A DNA stretch of 64,000 nt from Sordariomycetes sp. S80-01Y (taxonomy: Eukaryota > Ascomycota > Sordariomycetes). The position numbers were made by a program, and so were the translations under genes. This document shows positions 63,309 to 64,000 of the stretch, piece after piece; the first letter of the stretch is position 1, and each line of letters opens with the position of its first letter. The stretch spans positions 124,001-188,000 of the forward strand of contig JAXQJY010000025.1 in the NCBI GenBank assembly GCA_037042185.1, read 5' to 3'. A model generated the notes under the pieces. It was not told the origin of the DNA. It saw only the letters and a list, made by a program, of their open reading frames with translations, and did no database searches.

Positions 63309-64000
63309 TCAATAAGTCTCGCCCAGATCCTCAAGCTTTTGGCCGGTCCGGCTTGCTGGTCGGGCGAACCCGCCTTCTTTGCTCGTCCTTCGGCCTCCAC
63401 TCTGTCTCCTGGCGCCAGGAACGGGTATGGCGCTCCCCGGGCCGGGAATACTGCTCGTACTTCCTCTGGGGTCGAACTTTGAGTAGGTACCGCGGCGACT
63501 CGGCGTTCTGAATTCGCCGCTGTCTTCCTCGTCCTCCTCGTCCATGCGGCTGATGCTGGCCGAGTGGCCATGGACCGAGCCTGACATCGATGACCGGGGT
63601 CGTCCAAGGGGTGTGCGAGCGCCCCCTAGTGAAGATCGCGATACTGGTCGCGGAGGCGCCATCTCGGTGCGTGATGAGGGCCGAGCAGACGAGAGACTAG
63701 CCCGTGAACTAGGCCGGCTGATTTCCGAATCAGGACCGCGGTTGGGAAGAGGGCCGAACGACAGTCTGCTGACCCGGGACTCGCTAAGGCGGGGGACGTG
63801 GCTCTTATGTTGAGGGTAGTGGTTGGTGGGTGTGGTTTCGTCACCCGCCACAGACGAAGCCGTTGAGCCGATAGTCCGCTTTCGGGAGCGGACGGTAACT
63901 GTTGAAGGAACGTTGACACCATTGAAAGACGATCTTGGCGATGCGCGCGGTGGAGTGTTGGTCGGCGCGGGCAGTCTCGAACGAGCATTGTGAACGCGAG
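63309..64000 (-). CDS. Ser/Arg/Pro-rich C-terminus of a gene continuing past the right edge
   Basis: The frame is open from the window end to the stop at 63309, about 230 codons, so only the tail of a longer protein is seen. It is low in hydrophobic residues and very rich in Ser, Arg and Pro. It has repeated S-R-P-S-S-R-A/T-type motifs, an acidic M-D-E-E-D-E-E-D-S-G-E-F island and a basic end G-G-R-R-T-S-K-E-G-G-F. The sequence ends K-L-E-D-L-G-E-T-Y. Such basic Ser/Pro tails occur in microtubule- or cortex-associated fungal proteins (for example the ends of GAS2-domain or spectrin-like proteins), but I cannot assign this one. No start or intron is visible in the window. Confidence 0.65.
   Translation of the reverse strand, partial: RVHNARSRLPAPTNTPPRASPRSSFNGVNVPSTVTVRSRKRTIGSTASSVAGDETTPTNHYPQHKSHVPRLSESRVSRLSFGPLPNRGPDSEISRPSSRASLSSARPSSRTEMAPPRPVSRSSLGGARTPLGRPRSSMSGSVHGHSASISRMDEEDEEDSGEFRTPSRRGTYSKFDPRGSTSSIPGPGSAIPVPGARRQSGGRRTSKEGGFARPASRTGQKLEDLGETY

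Noticed and set aside
1-64000. Mobile elements, virus-like elements, CRISPR arrays, rRNA genes
   Set aside because: No transposase, reverse transcriptase, capsid-type reading frame, terminal repeats, regular spacer arrays or rRNA-like sequence was recognised anywhere in the window.

Overview
The window looks like a chromosomal piece of a filamentous ascomycete (Pezizomycotina, most likely Sordariomycetes). The evidence is short introns of 45-120 bp with GTRNGT donors and CTAAC/CTAAT-type branch points, gene spacing of 0.3-3 kb, a Zn2Cys6 regulator, HeLo and fungal SLATT proteins, and a single-chain eukaryotic acetyl-CoA carboxylase. I cannot name the genus. I see no transposons, virus-like elements, CRISPR arrays, rRNA or convincing tRNA genes. 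About 22 protein genes can be supported, and exon structures were rebuilt by hand from splice signals and reading frame.

Left part (1-8.4 kb): a TENA/THI-4-like gene cut by the window edge; a convergent pair for the last two steps of tyrosine/homogentisate breakdown (fumarylacetoacetase and maleylacetoacetate isomerase); a protein with two ABM-type dimeric alpha/beta-barrel repeats; an AtuA-family (DUF1446) protein of 640 residues; and a small velvet-like protein. A 3.2-kb gene-poor stretch follows.

Middle (11-31 kb): an Xaa-Pro aminopeptidase with an open frame upstream that could encode a mitochondrial presequence; a 630-residue protein ending in a riboflavin-kinase-like fold that lacks the catalytic Glu; a four-pass membrane protein of unknown role; a CCDC25/NFACT-R protein; a 1217-residue protein joining a HeLo-like domain, a degenerate kinase domain and a trypsin-like protease domain; an MFS sugar/inositol-type transporter; and a fungal SLATT two-helix membrane protein.

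Right-centre (32.9-50.3 kb): the most notable region. Eight neighbouring genes look like one inducible catabolic cluster: a cupin dioxygenase, a Zn2Cys6 activator, a class III aminotransferase, an amidase, an MFS carrier, a tandem SnoaL-like protein, a GABA/choline-type permease and a nitrilase-family hydrolase. Ten copies of a GC-rich element with consensus CGGCGCYAAYGGCGGC sit in the spacers of this cluster, including one just upstream of the regulator's own TATA box. I found no good copy elsewhere in the window. The gene set points to uptake and breakdown of an amide- or amine-bearing, possibly aromatic, compound. The substrate cannot be read from sequence.

Right end (51-64 kb): an unrecognised 412-residue fungal protein, a mitochondrial BolA-like protein, the 2286-residue acetyl-CoA carboxylase, a 2.4-kb spacer, and the Ser/Arg/Pro-rich tail of a gene that continues past the right edge.
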